Shown here piece by piece: positions 23,459 to 31,495 of a stretch of 64,000 nucleotides of DNA. Numbering within the stretch: position 1 is the stretch's first letter; every line of letters starts with the position of its first letter. Both the position numbers and the translations under genes were made by a program. Under the pieces are notes generated by a model. That model was not told the origin of the DNA and searched no databases. It saw only the letters and a program-made list of their open reading frames with translations. The stretch is from Paractinoplanes brasiliensis (lineage in GTDB: Bacteria > Actinomycetota > Actinomycetes > Mycobacteriales > Micromonosporaceae), in contig NZ_SNWR01000002.1 of assembly GCF_004362215.1 (NCBI RefSeq), forward strand, positions 2,108,001 to 2,172,000, given 5' to 3'.

Positions 23459-24957
23459 GACATGTCCAAGCAGACGTTGGTGTATTCGGAGTAGAAGTCG
23501 AGCGAATGCCGGCCGCCCTCACGCCCGACGCCGGAGGCCCGCATCCCGCCGAACGGGGTGCGCAGGTCGCGCAGGAACCAGGTGTTGACCCAGACCAGTC
23601 CCACGTCGAGCTGCGCGCCGGCCCGCAGAGCGCGGCCCACGTCCCGGGTCCAGACCGTGCCGGCCAGCCCGTACGCGCTGTCGTTGGCCAGCGCGAAGGC
23701 CTCGTCCTCGTCGTCGAACGGCGCGATGTGGCAGATCGGCCCGAAGATCTCCTCACGGACCGTACGGGCGTCCTGGCCGAGCCCGGTGATCACGGTGGGC
23801 TCGATGTACGAGCCGCCGTCGCGCTCGTCGCCGAAGTGCGGCACGCCCCCGCCCGCGAGCACGGTCGCGCCCTCCTGACAGGCGAGGTCGTAGTAGCCGA
23901 GCACCTTGTCGCGGTGCGCCTTGGAGATCAGCGGCATGGTGCCCGTGGTCTCGTCGGACGGCCAGCCGTAGGTCAGCTCCCTGGCCCGGCCGGCCAACCG
24001 GGAAGCGAACTCGTCGAAGACGGACCGCTGCACGTACAGGCGCTCGGTGCACAGGCAGACCTGCCCGCCGTTGGTGAAGCTGGACCGCACGCTGCCGGCC
24101 ACGGCGGCGTCGAGGTCGGCGTCGGCGAAGACCAGCCCGGCGTTCTTGCCGCCCAGCTCGAACGAGACCGGCTTCACCCCGGGCGCGGCCGCCCGCATGA
24201 TCGCCGAGCCGGTGGCCGACTCGCCGGTGAACGTGATCGCGTCGACGTCGGGGTGGGTGGTGAGCCACTCCCCCGCCGCATCGGGCCCGTGACCGTGCAC
24301 GAGGTTGAACACGCCCTCGGGCACACCGGCCGCGGCCATCACCTCGGCCAGCACGGTCGCCGAGGCCGGGGTTTCCTCGCTGGGCTTGACGACGACCGCG
24401 TTGCCGCAGGCCAGGGCGGGCGCCACCTTCCACGTGAGCAGCAGCAGCGGCAGGTTCCACGGCACGATGATCGCGACGACGCCCATCGGCTTACGCACGG
24501 CATAGTTGAGCGCGCGCCCACCGGCGGCCGTGGCCGTGGTGAACGACTCGGTGCCGGTCGCGGCCACCACGTCGGCGAAGGCCCGGAAGTTGGCCGCGCC
24601 GCGCGGGATGTCGAGCGTACGGGCCTGGGTCAGGGTCTTGCCGGTGTCGGCGACCTCCGCCGTGACCAGGTCGGAGAAGCGGCGCTCGAGCTCGTCGGCG
24701 ATGCGGCGCAGCACCGTGGCGCGCTCCTGCTCGGTCGTACGCCCCCACGGCCCGCGCACGGCGGCCCGGGCGGCGGCCACCGCGTCGTCGACGGTGGCGC
24801 GGTCGGACTCGGTGACCGAGAAGACCGTCTCGCCGGTGACCGGGGACGCCTTGGCGAACGTGGACGAGGCCGGGCGGAACTCGCCGGCGACGAAGTTGCG
24901 CAGCAGCGGCGGATCACCGGCGGGGCGGCCCGTGACCAGCGTCGGGTCCCAGTTCAT
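23455..24957 (-). CDS. nbaE: 2-aminomuconate-6-semialdehyde dehydrogenase
   Basis: 500-residue NAD-dependent aldehyde dehydrogenase. Visible are the cofactor segment VVAIIVPWNLPLLLLTWKVA, the general-base Glu in FELGGKNAG, and the catalytic Cys in NGGQVCLCTERLYV. The doublet CLC at the active site is typical of the 2-hydroxymuconic semialdehyde dehydrogenase group. It should oxidise 2-aminomuconate semialdehyde, the ACMSD product, to 2-aminomuconate. It overlaps its neighbours by 4 nt on both sides, so expression is coupled. Confidence 0.9.
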   Translation of the reverse strand: MNWDPTLVTGRPAGDPPLLRNFVAGEFRPASSTFAKASPVTGETVFSVTESDRATVDDAVAAARAAVRGPWGRTTEQERATVLRRIADELERRFSDLVTAEVADTGKTLTQARTLDIPRGAANFRAFADVVAATGTESFTTATAAGGRALNYAVRKPMGVVAIIVPWNLPLLLLTWKVAPALACGNAVVVKPSEETPASATVLAEVMAAAGVPEGVFNLVHGHGPDAAGEWLTTHPDVDAITFTGESATGSAIMRAAAPGVKPVSFELGGKNAGLVFADADLDAAVAGSVRSSFTNGGQVCLCTERLYVQRSVFDEFASRLAGRARELTYGWPSDETTGTMPLISKAHRDKVLGYYDLACQEGATVLAGGGVPHFGDERDGGSYIEPTVITGLGQDARTVREEIFGPICHIAPFDDEDEAFALANDSAYGLAGTVWTRDVGRALRAGAQLDVGLVWVNTWFLRDLRTPFGGMRASGVGREGGRHSLDFYSEYTNVCLDMS

Positions 24958-26264
24958 CGCACCACCCTCCGGGCGATGGCGGCCGCGGCGAGGGCGACCA
25001 GCGTGCCCGCGACCGCCCCGGCCACCTGATGCTGCCGCTTGACCCGGCGCCGGACCTCGGCGTACGGGGTGGTGGAGAACGAGACCAGCTCGTAGCGCGA
25101 CACGTACTTGCCGGGCAGCAGCCGTTCCAGGGTGTGTTCCACGTTCTTGCCCAGTTTGAACAGCGGGTCGGCCACCTTGTCGCGCATCTCGACGAAGTTG
25201 GCCAGGGCCATCTCGGCGATCGCCTCGGAGTTCTCGCGGCGGCCCAGCTCATAGCGGGGCAGCGCCTCGGCCCAGTCGTCGCCGGTGGCGTCGAGGCAGC
25301 GGTCGAGCTCGACGACGTCCTCGAAGGCCGCGTTGGCGCCCTGGCCGTAGAACGGGACGATCGCGTGCGCGGCGTCGCCGATCAGCGCCACCCGGCCCAG
25401 GATCTGCCAGGGCGCGCACTTGACCGTGCCGAGCAGGCCGACCGGGTTGTGCCGGTAGTCGTCGACCAGGTTCGGGATCAGCTCCAGCAGGTCGGGGTAC
25501 TGCTCGCGGAAGTGCCGTTCGACAGCGGCCGGGCTGCCGATCGAGGCGAAGCTGCCGGCGCCCGAGTTGGGCCAGAACAGCGTGCCGGTGAACGAGCGGT
25601 CCGGGTTGGGCAGCGCGATCATCATCGAGGTGCCGCGCGGCCAGATGTGCAGCGCGCCCGGGTCGAGCGCGAACTCGCCGTCGCGTGCCGGGATGGTCAG
25701 CTCCTTGTAGCCGTAGTCGAGGAAGCTGACCGTCTCGGTGAAGCTGTCCCCCGCGTACGCCATCATCAGCCCGCGCGTCGCCGAGCCCGCGCCGTCCGCG
25801 CCCAGCACGACGTCGGCCTTGGCCTGGCTGCCGTCGGCGAAGCCGAGCGTGCCGGTCTCGGGGTCGAGCGAGGTCAGCGGGTGGTCGAAGTGGATGGTGA
25901 CGCCCTTGGTGGCGCTCGCCGCGTCGAGCAGCGCGTCGTTGAGCGCGCCCCGGCCGATCGAGTTGATGGCGCGGTCGCCCGAGACGCTGTACGGCTGGAA
26001 GTTGGTCTCGCCGTGCAACGGGTGCACCATGCGGCCGCGCATCGGCAACGCGTCGCGCAGCACCTCCTCGTCGAGGCCGATCCGGCGCAGCGCGTCGATG
26101 CCGCGCTCGGACAGCGCCAGGTTGATCGAGCGGCCGCGTTCGGCCCCGGCCACCCGCGGGTCGGAACGGCGCTCGTACACGTCGACCCGGTAGCCGCGCC
26201 GGCCCAGGTAACAGGCGAGCAGGCTGCCGGCCAGCCCGGAGCCGACGATGGCGACGTGCTTCAC
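24954..26264 (-). CDS. kmo: Kynurenine 3-monooxygenase
   Basis: 436-residue FAD monooxygenase that hydroxylates L-kynurenine at C3 using NADPH and O2. The FAD motif GSGLAGSLLACYLGRRG is at 8-24, followed by the family-specific GRSINLALSERG. Further marks are VLGADGAGSATR and ALIGDAAHAIVPFYGQGANAAFED. A C-terminal hydrophobic helix (~411-430, VAGAVAGTLVALAAAAIA) may tether the enzyme to the membrane, like the C-terminal anchor of eukaryotic KMO. GTG start, GTGA overlap with kynureninase. Confidence 0.95.
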   Translation of the reverse strand: MKHVAIVGSGLAGSLLACYLGRRGYRVDVYERRSDPRVAGAERGRSINLALSERGIDALRRIGLDEEVLRDALPMRGRMVHPLHGETNFQPYSVSGDRAINSIGRGALNDALLDAASATKGVTIHFDHPLTSLDPETGTLGFADGSQAKADVVLGADGAGSATRGLMMAYAGDSFTETVSFLDYGYKELTIPARDGEFALDPGALHIWPRGTSMMIALPNPDRSFTGTLFWPNSGAGSFASIGSPAAVERHFREQYPDLLELIPNLVDDYRHNPVGLLGTVKCAPWQILGRVALIGDAAHAIVPFYGQGANAAFEDVVELDRCLDATGDDWAEALPRYELGRRENSEAIAEMALANFVEMRDKVADPLFKLGKNVEHTLERLLPGKYVSRYELVSFSTTPYAEVRRRVKRQHQVAGAVAGTLVALAAAAIARRVVR

Positions 26265-27511
26265 TGGGTCTCCTCCACGCAGGCGGCGAGCGCCTCGGCG
26301 GCCCGCCGGCAGTCCTCATAGGACGAGTACAGGGGCACCGGCGCGAACCGCACGATGTCGGGCTGCCGGGCGTCGGCGATCACGCCGTGCTCGAACCGCA
26401 GGCGCTTGGTCAGTGCGCCCGCGTTGCCCTCGTGCAGGCGTACGGACAATTGACAGCCGTGCCGTTCCGGCTCACGCGGCGTGATGATCGACAGCGGGCG
26501 GGTGGCCACCACCTCGTCCAGCAGCTCGCGCAGGTAACCCGTGAGGCGCAGGCTGCGTTCGCGCAGGGCGGGCATGCCGGCCTCGTCGAAGATGCGCAGC
26601 GACGTGCGCACGGGGCCCATCGCGAAGATCGGCGGGTTCGACACCTGCCAGGCGTCGGCGCTGCGCGGCGGCCGTGACTCGGGGGTCATCTCGAAGCGGG
26701 TGGCGGCCTCGGTGCTCCACCAGCCCTCGAAGCGTGGCAGATCGGAACCGTGGTGGCGTTCGTGCACGAAGACACCGGCCAGCGCGCCCGGCCCCGAGTT
26801 CAGGTATTTGTACGAGCACCAGGCGGCGAAGTCGGCGCCCCACTCGTGCAGGCTCAGCGGCACGTTACCGGCGGCGTGCGCGAGGTCCCAGCCGACCACG
26901 GCCCCGGCCTCCCGGCCCGCTGCGGTGATCGTGGCCATGTCCATCAGCTCGCCGGTGAGGTAGTTGACGCCGCCGAGCATCAGCAGCGCCACCGTGTGCC
27001 CCTCGTCCCGCAGGAACGCGACGACGTCCTCGGTGCGCAGCGTGTCCTCGCCGTCGCGCGGGCGCAGCCGTACGACGGTGGTGTCGGGGTCGAGGCCGTG
27101 GAAGCGGGCCTGACTGCGTACGGCGTAACTGTCGGACGGGAACGCCGCGTCCTCGATGACGATGCGGGTGCGCTCCCCCGCCGGACGGTAGAACGACACC
27201 ATCAGCAGGTGCAGGTCGACGGTGAGCGAGTTCATCACCACGACCTCGGACGGCAGGGCGCCGACGAGCCGGGCCGCGGGCCGGGTCAGCAGCTCGTGGT
27301 AGGGCAACCACGGGCGTACGGCGTCAAGATGCCCCTCGACACCGAGGCGGGCCCACTCGTCGAGGTCCTCGTTCAGCTCGACCCGGGTGGCCTTGGGTTG
27401 CAGCCCCAGCGAGTTGCCGGCGAAATACGCGACCTCGGGGTAGTCGCCGCCCTCGGCCGGGGGGATGTGGAACAGGTGCCGGCGCCCCGGGTCCTGCTGA
27501 TCGCGCTGCAT
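26261..27511 (-). CDS. kynU: Kynureninase
   Basis: PLP-dependent hydrolase, 416 residues, that releases alanine from 3-hydroxykynurenine (or kynurenine) to give 3-hydroxyanthranilate (or anthranilate). Seen are FAGNSLGLQP near the start, VVMNSLTVDLHLLMVSFY, GWDLAHAAGN for the PLP-facing Asp, and the Lys in AAWCSYKYLNSGPG. I chose ATG 27511 with GGAG 5 nt upstream; the longer frame adds 8 codons. It overlaps the dioxygenase stop by 1 nt (TGATG). Confidence 0.95.
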   Translation of the reverse strand: MQRDQQDPGRRHLFHIPPAEGGDYPEVAYFAGNSLGLQPKATRVELNEDLDEWARLGVEGHLDAVRPWLPYHELLTRPAARLVGALPSEVVVMNSLTVDLHLLMVSFYRPAGERTRIVIEDAAFPSDSYAVRSQARFHGLDPDTTVVRLRPRDGEDTLRTEDVVAFLRDEGHTVALLMLGGVNYLTGELMDMATITAAGREAGAVVGWDLAHAAGNVPLSLHEWGADFAAWCSYKYLNSGPGALAGVFVHERHHGSDLPRFEGWWSTEAATRFEMTPESRPPRSADAWQVSNPPIFAMGPVRTSLRIFDEAGMPALRERSLRLTGYLRELLDEVVATRPLSIITPREPERHGCQLSVRLHEGNAGALTKRLRFEHGVIADARQPDIVRFAPVPLYSSYEDCRRAAEALAACVEETQ

Positions 27512-28392
27512 CACATCTCCGTCCGCGAGGTCCACAGCTCCGGGAACACCGGCCGGCTCATGCTGCGCTGCAGGAAAGCCAGGCCGTTGGACCCGCCGGT
27601 GCCGCTCTTGGCCCCCATTGTTCTCTGCACCGCCTTGAGATGCAGGTATCGCCAGTCGCCGAAACGGTCGGCTACCTCGGTCAACGCCTCGCCCAGCAGC
27701 CTGAGGTGGTTGTCCGGGCCGGGGTCACGATAAACGCGCACCCAGGCCCGGGACACCGACGGATCGGCCTCGTGCTCGTCGGTGACGTCACGCCGCAGCA
27801 GCGCCGGGTCGATGTCGTGTCCCTGGCGGGCGAGCAACGCGATCACCTCGTCCCACAGGCTCGCCTGTTTCAGGGCGGCTTCCAGTTCCCCGTACGCGGG
27901 GGTGCCCTTGTGCGGGCGCATCAGCGACTTCGTGCGCAGCCCCAGCAGGAACTCGACCTGCCGGTACATGGCCGACTGGAAACCCGAGCCCTCGCCCAGC
28001 AGATCACGGAAACGGTTGAAGTCGGCCGGGGTCATCCAGCGCAGCGTCTGCCAGGCGGCGTTCAGCCCCTCCAGGTGCAGGGCGCAGCGCCGCAGCGGGG
28101 CCAGCGCGGGCCACACCTCGTCGGCGCGCACGTGCTCGCGGGCCAGCTCCAGCTCGTGCCGGACCAGGTTGAAATACAACTCCATGATCTGGCTGACCAC
28201 CAGGAACGACATCTCGCCCGGGTCGCCGCTCAGCGTGCGCTGCAGGGTGTGCAGGGTGCTGGCGTGCACGTACTCGTCGTACGGCACCCGCCGGCCGAAC
28301 TCCAGCGTCGGCGCCCCGCCGTTGCGCGCCGTACGGGCGTCGCGCTCCTCGGCGGTGGTCGGCCGCACGACAGCGGTATCCACGGATTTCAC
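27511..28392 (-). CDS. kynA: Tryptophan 2,3-dioxygenase
   Basis: Haem enzyme that opens the indole ring of L-tryptophan to N-formylkynurenine. Characteristic runs are LTFGRRVPYDEYVHASTLHT-like residues near the start, FLVVSQIMELYFNLV, and GDWRYLHLKAVQRTMG with the likely haem His. 293 residues is typical of bacterial TDO. I chose GTG 28392 because GAGGAG lies ~6 nt upstream; the longer frame to 28473 adds 27 non-conserved residues. It is first in the operon, and its product needs a formamidase that the operon does not encode. Confidence 0.95.
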   Translation of the reverse strand: MKSVDTAVVRPTTAEERDARTARNGGAPTLEFGRRVPYDEYVHASTLHTLQRTLSGDPGEMSFLVVSQIMELYFNLVRHELELAREHVRADEVWPALAPLRRCALHLEGLNAAWQTLRWMTPADFNRFRDLLGEGSGFQSAMYRQVEFLLGLRTKSLMRPHKGTPAYGELEAALKQASLWDEVIALLARQGHDIDPALLRRDVTDEHEADPSVSRAWVRVYRDPGPDNHLRLLGEALTEVADRFGDWRYLHLKAVQRTMGAKSGTGGSNGLAFLQRSMSRPVFPELWTSRTEM

Positions 28393-28494
28393 AGAATCTC
28401 CTCGCCCTGCGGATCTCGGCTGGAACCGCTCCATGATTTCTCCGCACACCCCCGGATCGGAATGCCGAACCAACGGTCCTGACCTCCGGAAACA

Positions 28495-28504
28495 ACCGAT
28501 CGGT
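28495..28504. promoter_or_regulatory. Palindrome in the kynA / Lrp intergenic region
   Basis: ACCGATCGGT lies in the 155-nt divergent region between the tryptophan dioxygenase and Lrp/AsnC regulator genes, next to a TAGATT that could serve as -10 for the regulator. It is a candidate regulator site, though short and not a known Lrp consensus. Confidence 0.3.
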
Positions 28505-28547
28505 GGCTAGATTGGGGTGATCACTTAACGTTCGGAAGGTGAGCGGG

Positions 28548-29006
28548 ATGGACGCGATGGACTGGGCCCTGCTGCGCGAACTGCAGGACGACGCGCGGCT
28601 GTCCTTCAGCGAGCTGTCCCGGCGGGTGCACCTGTCGCCGCCGGCGGTGGCCGAGCGGGTGCGGCGGCTCGAGGAGACCGGGGTGATCCGCGGCTATCAC
28701 GCCCACGTCGACCTGGCCAAGGCCGGGCGCACCGTGCTCGGCCTGATCCGGATGTCGTGCTACGGGCCGACCTGCGTGCTGCGTGACGACAAGGTGGCCA
28801 CCTGGCCCGAGGTGCTCGAGATCAACCGGGTCACCGGGGACACCTGTTGCGTGCTCAAGGTGGCGGCCGTTTCGATGGAGGCGTTCGCCGAGGTCACCGA
28901 CCGGCTCGGGTCGTACGGGACACCGTCCAGCACGATGATTCTGGCGACCCCGCTGGACTGGCAGCCCATCGCGCCGCCGCCCCGTCTTCAGAGCGACCGG
29001 CAATAG
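28548..29006 (+). CDS. Lrp/AsnC-family regulator, probable kynurenine-operon regulator
   Basis: 152 residues. An N-terminal winged helix (MDWALLRELQDDARLSFSEL, HLSPPAVAERVRRLEETGVI) is followed by the ligand-binding RAM domain (CCVLKVAAVSMEAFAEVTDRL, GSYGTPSSTMIL). It is divergent from the tryptophan/kynurenine operon, as kynR-type Lrp regulators are in proteobacteria, so control by kynurenine or tryptophan is likely. ATG 28548 has GGAAGG 8 nt upstream; a GTG 9 nt earlier overlaps that site. Its 3' end overlaps the opposing TetR gene by 19 nt. Confidence 0.88.
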   Translation: MDAMDWALLRELQDDARLSFSELSRRVHLSPPAVAERVRRLEETGVIRGYHAHVDLAKAGRTVLGLIRMSCYGPTCVLRDDKVATWPEVLEINRVTGDTCCVLKVAAVSMEAFAEVTDRLGSYGTPSSTMILATPLDWQPIAPPPRLQSDRQ

Positions 29007-29593
29007 GTGTCACCGACCGGCAAGGGTGGCACCCATCCCCGCGTCAGGATGTCGAAGATCGCCTCGATGGCGGCGCGTGGGTCCGGCCGGCCGCGGACGA
29101 GGGCGGGAATTTCCAGGACGAATCGGGCAAGCGCCACGCAGGTGACGTCGTCGTGGTCCGCACCGCACTCCTCGGCCATGGCCGCGCTGAGGCTGTCGGC
29201 GTGCCGGGTCCACATGCGTTCGGCGTACGACCGCAGCGCCGGCGTGGCGTCGACCAGCGCGACGAACTCGGCCGCCTGGGGATGCTGCGCGAACGGGAGG
29301 TGGGCGCCCAGGAAGTGTTCGCGGAGCGCCCCGACGATGCCCTGGCCGCCCCGCCCGCGCACCGCGGCGATCAGCTGAGCCTCGTTGTCCCGCTCCTGGT
29401 CGAAGACCAGCGCCTCCTTGCCGGAGAAGTGTTTGAACAGCGTCGTGGTCGACACGTCGGCCGCGTCGGCAATCTCGCGCAGACTCACCCCGTCGTAACC
29501 GCGCTCGAGGAACAGGCGAAGGGCCGCGTCGGCAATCGCCTGCCGGGTGGCCGCCTTCTTGCGCTCCCGGCGGCCGACAGGTGTCTGGGTCAT
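28988..29593 (-). CDS. TetR-family repressor
   Basis: 201 residues. The N-terminal helix-turn-helix is clear (LRLFLERGYDGVSLREIADA, DVSTTTLFKHFSGKEALV). The C-terminal ligand domain has no recognisable subfamily. It is divergent from a TetX-like flavin monooxygenase gene, with an 80-nt gap holding an inverted repeat, a common repressor-target layout. I chose ATG 29593; the upstream 30 codons would run across the promoter gap. The Shine-Dalgarno match is weak. Confidence 0.88.
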   Translation of the reverse strand: MTQTPVGRRERKKAATRQAIADAALRLFLERGYDGVSLREIADAADVSTTTLFKHFSGKEALVFDQERDNEAQLIAAVRGRGGQGIVGALREHFLGAHLPFAQHPQAAEFVALVDATPALRSYAERMWTRHADSLSAAMAEECGADHDDVTCVALARFVLEIPALVRGRPDPRAAIEAIFDILTRGWVPPLPVGDTYCRSL

Positions 29594-29623
29594 GACCCGA
29601 GTATAGGCCTCGGTGGCATAATG

Positions 29624-29650
29624 CAAAAAGTTTACTCGTTGCACTTTTGG
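29624..29650. promoter_or_regulatory. Inverted repeat between tetR and the monooxygenase gene
   Basis: CAAAAAGT and ACTTTTGG, 7 of 8 positions complementary, separated by 11 nt in an AT-rich island of the 80-nt divergent gap. Probable TetR operator controlling both genes. Confidence 0.5.
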
Positions 29651-29673
29651 ATTCGTTCTGCTTTTCTTGAGGC

Positions 29674-30801
29674 ATGACAGCAACCACCAGAGAAGCGCGG
29701 ATCGACATCATCGGCGCCGGGCCCGGCGGGCTCACCTGCGCCCGCATCCTGCAACGACACGGCCTCACGGTCACCGTTCACGACCGCGACAGCGGCCCCG
29801 ACACCCGCGACCAGGGCGGCAGCCTCGACCTGCGCGCCGACAGCGGCCAGCTCGCCCTGCGCGAGACCGGCCTCCTCGACGACTTCCTCCGGCTGTCCCG
29901 CCCGGAGGGCCAGGAGATGCGCATCCTGGGCACCGACGGCGAGCTGCGGGCGCACATCGTCCCGGAGGTGGGCGAACTGTTCAAACCCGAGATCGACCGC
30001 GGCCGGCTGCGTGACCTTCTGCTCGGTTCACTGTCGCCCGGCACCGTCCGGTGGGGTCAGGCGCTCACCCATGTCTGCGGGCCCTCCGGCGGCCCCCGCA
30101 CCCTGCATTTCGCCGACGGCACCACCGTCGAGACGGACCTGGTCATCGGCGCCGACGGCGCGTTCTCCCGGGTCCGCCCGGCGATCTCCCCGGCCGTCCC
30201 GCAGTACACCGGCGTGACTTTCACCGAAGCCTGGTTCCACGCCGTGGACGACCGGCACACCAACCTGTCCACACTGGTCGGTCCGGGCAGTGCCACCGGA
30301 GCCGACGGCCGGCGCGCGCTGTGGGGCCAGCGCAACGGCGGTGATCACATCCGCGTCTACATCATCCGCAAGGTCCCGGCCGACTGGATCGCCGCCGCCG
30401 GCCTGCGGCCCGACGACACCGCCGGCATCCGTGCCCACCTGCTCGACGAGTTCGCCGGCTGGTCGCCCCGCATGCGGCAGATGATCAGCGACAACGACGG
30501 CCGGTACGTCGACCGGCCGATCTTCGCGCTCCCCGTCCCGCACGTCTGGGACCACGACCCCACCGTCACCCTGCTCGGCGACGCCGCCCACCTCATGCCC
30601 CCACTGGGCGTCGGCGTCAACCTCGCCATGCTCGACGCCGCCGAACTGGCGCTGGCGCTCGCCGGGTCCGCGACCATCGGCGAGGCCGTCCGCGCCTACG
30701 AGGACACCATGCTGCCGCGCTCCACCGAGACCGCCAAGATGCTCGAAGGCCGCGCCGAGGACCTGCTCAGCGACGACCTGCCGCCCGAGTTCGACTCCTG
30801 A
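29674..30801 (+). CDS. TetX-like FAD-dependent monooxygenase
   Basis: 375-residue class A flavin monooxygenase. It has the dinucleotide motif IIGAGPGGLTCARILQRHG, the phrase DQGGSLDLRADSGQLAL typical of the TetX-like group, the DG motif LVIGADGAFSRVRP, and the second FAD motif LLGDAAHLMPPLGVGVNLAM. Relatives include tetracycline-inactivating TetX, but many unrelated catabolic and biosynthetic enzymes share these motifs, so resistance cannot be claimed. The divergent TetR gene suggests induction by its substrate. GAGG lies only 1 nt before the ATG, so translation may be weak or leaderless. Confidence 0.85.
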   Translation: MTATTREARIDIIGAGPGGLTCARILQRHGLTVTVHDRDSGPDTRDQGGSLDLRADSGQLALRETGLLDDFLRLSRPEGQEMRILGTDGELRAHIVPEVGELFKPEIDRGRLRDLLLGSLSPGTVRWGQALTHVCGPSGGPRTLHFADGTTVETDLVIGADGAFSRVRPAISPAVPQYTGVTFTEAWFHAVDDRHTNLSTLVGPGSATGADGRRALWGQRNGGDHIRVYIIRKVPADWIAAAGLRPDDTAGIRAHLLDEFAGWSPRMRQMISDNDGRYVDRPIFALPVPHVWDHDPTVTLLGDAAHLMPPLGVGVNLAMLDAAELALALAGSATIGEAVRAYEDTMLPRSTETAKMLEGRAEDLLSDDLPPEFDS

Positions 30802-30879
30802 CAGCAGTCCCTTTCCCGGTGACCCAGCCGGGTTGACAGCCCATCGCGCGGCCGGGCGGTTTTTAGTAGCATCGAACGC

Positions 30880-31485
30880 GTGACCGAACCGCTCGAAGAC
30901 ACCTCGGCCGTGCAGGTCGGTCCGCGCATCCGCGAGTTCCGCAAGCAGCGCGGCATGACGTTGCGCAGCCTCGCCGCCCGTTCGGGGCTGTCCATCGGGT
31001 TTTTGTCGCAGGTCGAGCGGGGCATCTCGTCGATCGGGCTGACCGCGCTGGGCAGCGTGGCGACGGCTCTCGGCCACTCGGTTGCCGACTTCTTCGACGC
31101 GCCCGCCGCCGCCAGTGATCCCGACCCGGTCGTCGTGCCGATGCCGCGGCATTTCACGCTGACCCGTGCGGAAAACGCCGCCGTGCAATACGTGTCGGGG
31201 CAGCAGACCTATCGCATGCTGTCCGACCGTGGGGCCGGGCTGGTGCTCGAGCCCATGGTGGTGCACATCGCCCCGGGCGGGCGGCGTGAGGTGGCGTACG
31301 GGCATGCCGGCGAGGAATTCGCGTACGTGATCTCGGGCGAGCTGCTGTACGAGGTCGACGGGGTGGAGCACCGGCTGCACCCCGGCGACAGCGTGCACTT
31401 GCGCTCGACGGTGCCGCACAGCATGTACAACGACACCGAGGAGGTGACCACCGTCGTCTCGGTGGTCACCCCCCGGCTCTTCTAG
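30880..31485 (+). CDS. XRE-family regulator with C-terminal cupin
   Basis: 201 residues: an N-terminal helix-turn-helix (RIREFRKQRGMTLRSLAARS, LSIGFLSQVERG) and a cupin sensor (EFAYVISGELLYEVDG, LHPGDSVHLRSTVPHSMYN). Proteins of this layout often control amino-acid, polyamine or aromatic metabolism by binding a small molecule in the cupin. The GTG start has no clear ribosome site, so the mRNA may be leaderless. It converges on the candidate formamidase gene with about 10 nt between them. Confidence 0.88.
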   Translation: MTEPLEDTSAVQVGPRIREFRKQRGMTLRSLAARSGLSIGFLSQVERGISSIGLTALGSVATALGHSVADFFDAPAAASDPDPVVVPMPRHFTLTRAENAAVQYVSGQQTYRMLSDRGAGLVLEPMVVHIAPGGRREVAYGHAGEEFAYVISGELLYEVDGVEHRLHPGDSVHLRSTVPHSMYNDTEEVTTVVSVVTPRLF

Positions 31486-31495
31486 CTCACCTTGT

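Noticed and set aside
29674..30801. Calling the monooxygenase a tetracycline-resistance gene
   Set aside because: Motifs are shared by many flavin hydroxylases; there is no evidence of the substrate.
30833..30838. TTGACA as -35 of the XRE-cupin gene
   Set aside because: No -10 element 16-19 nt downstream; TAGTAG is 25 nt away.
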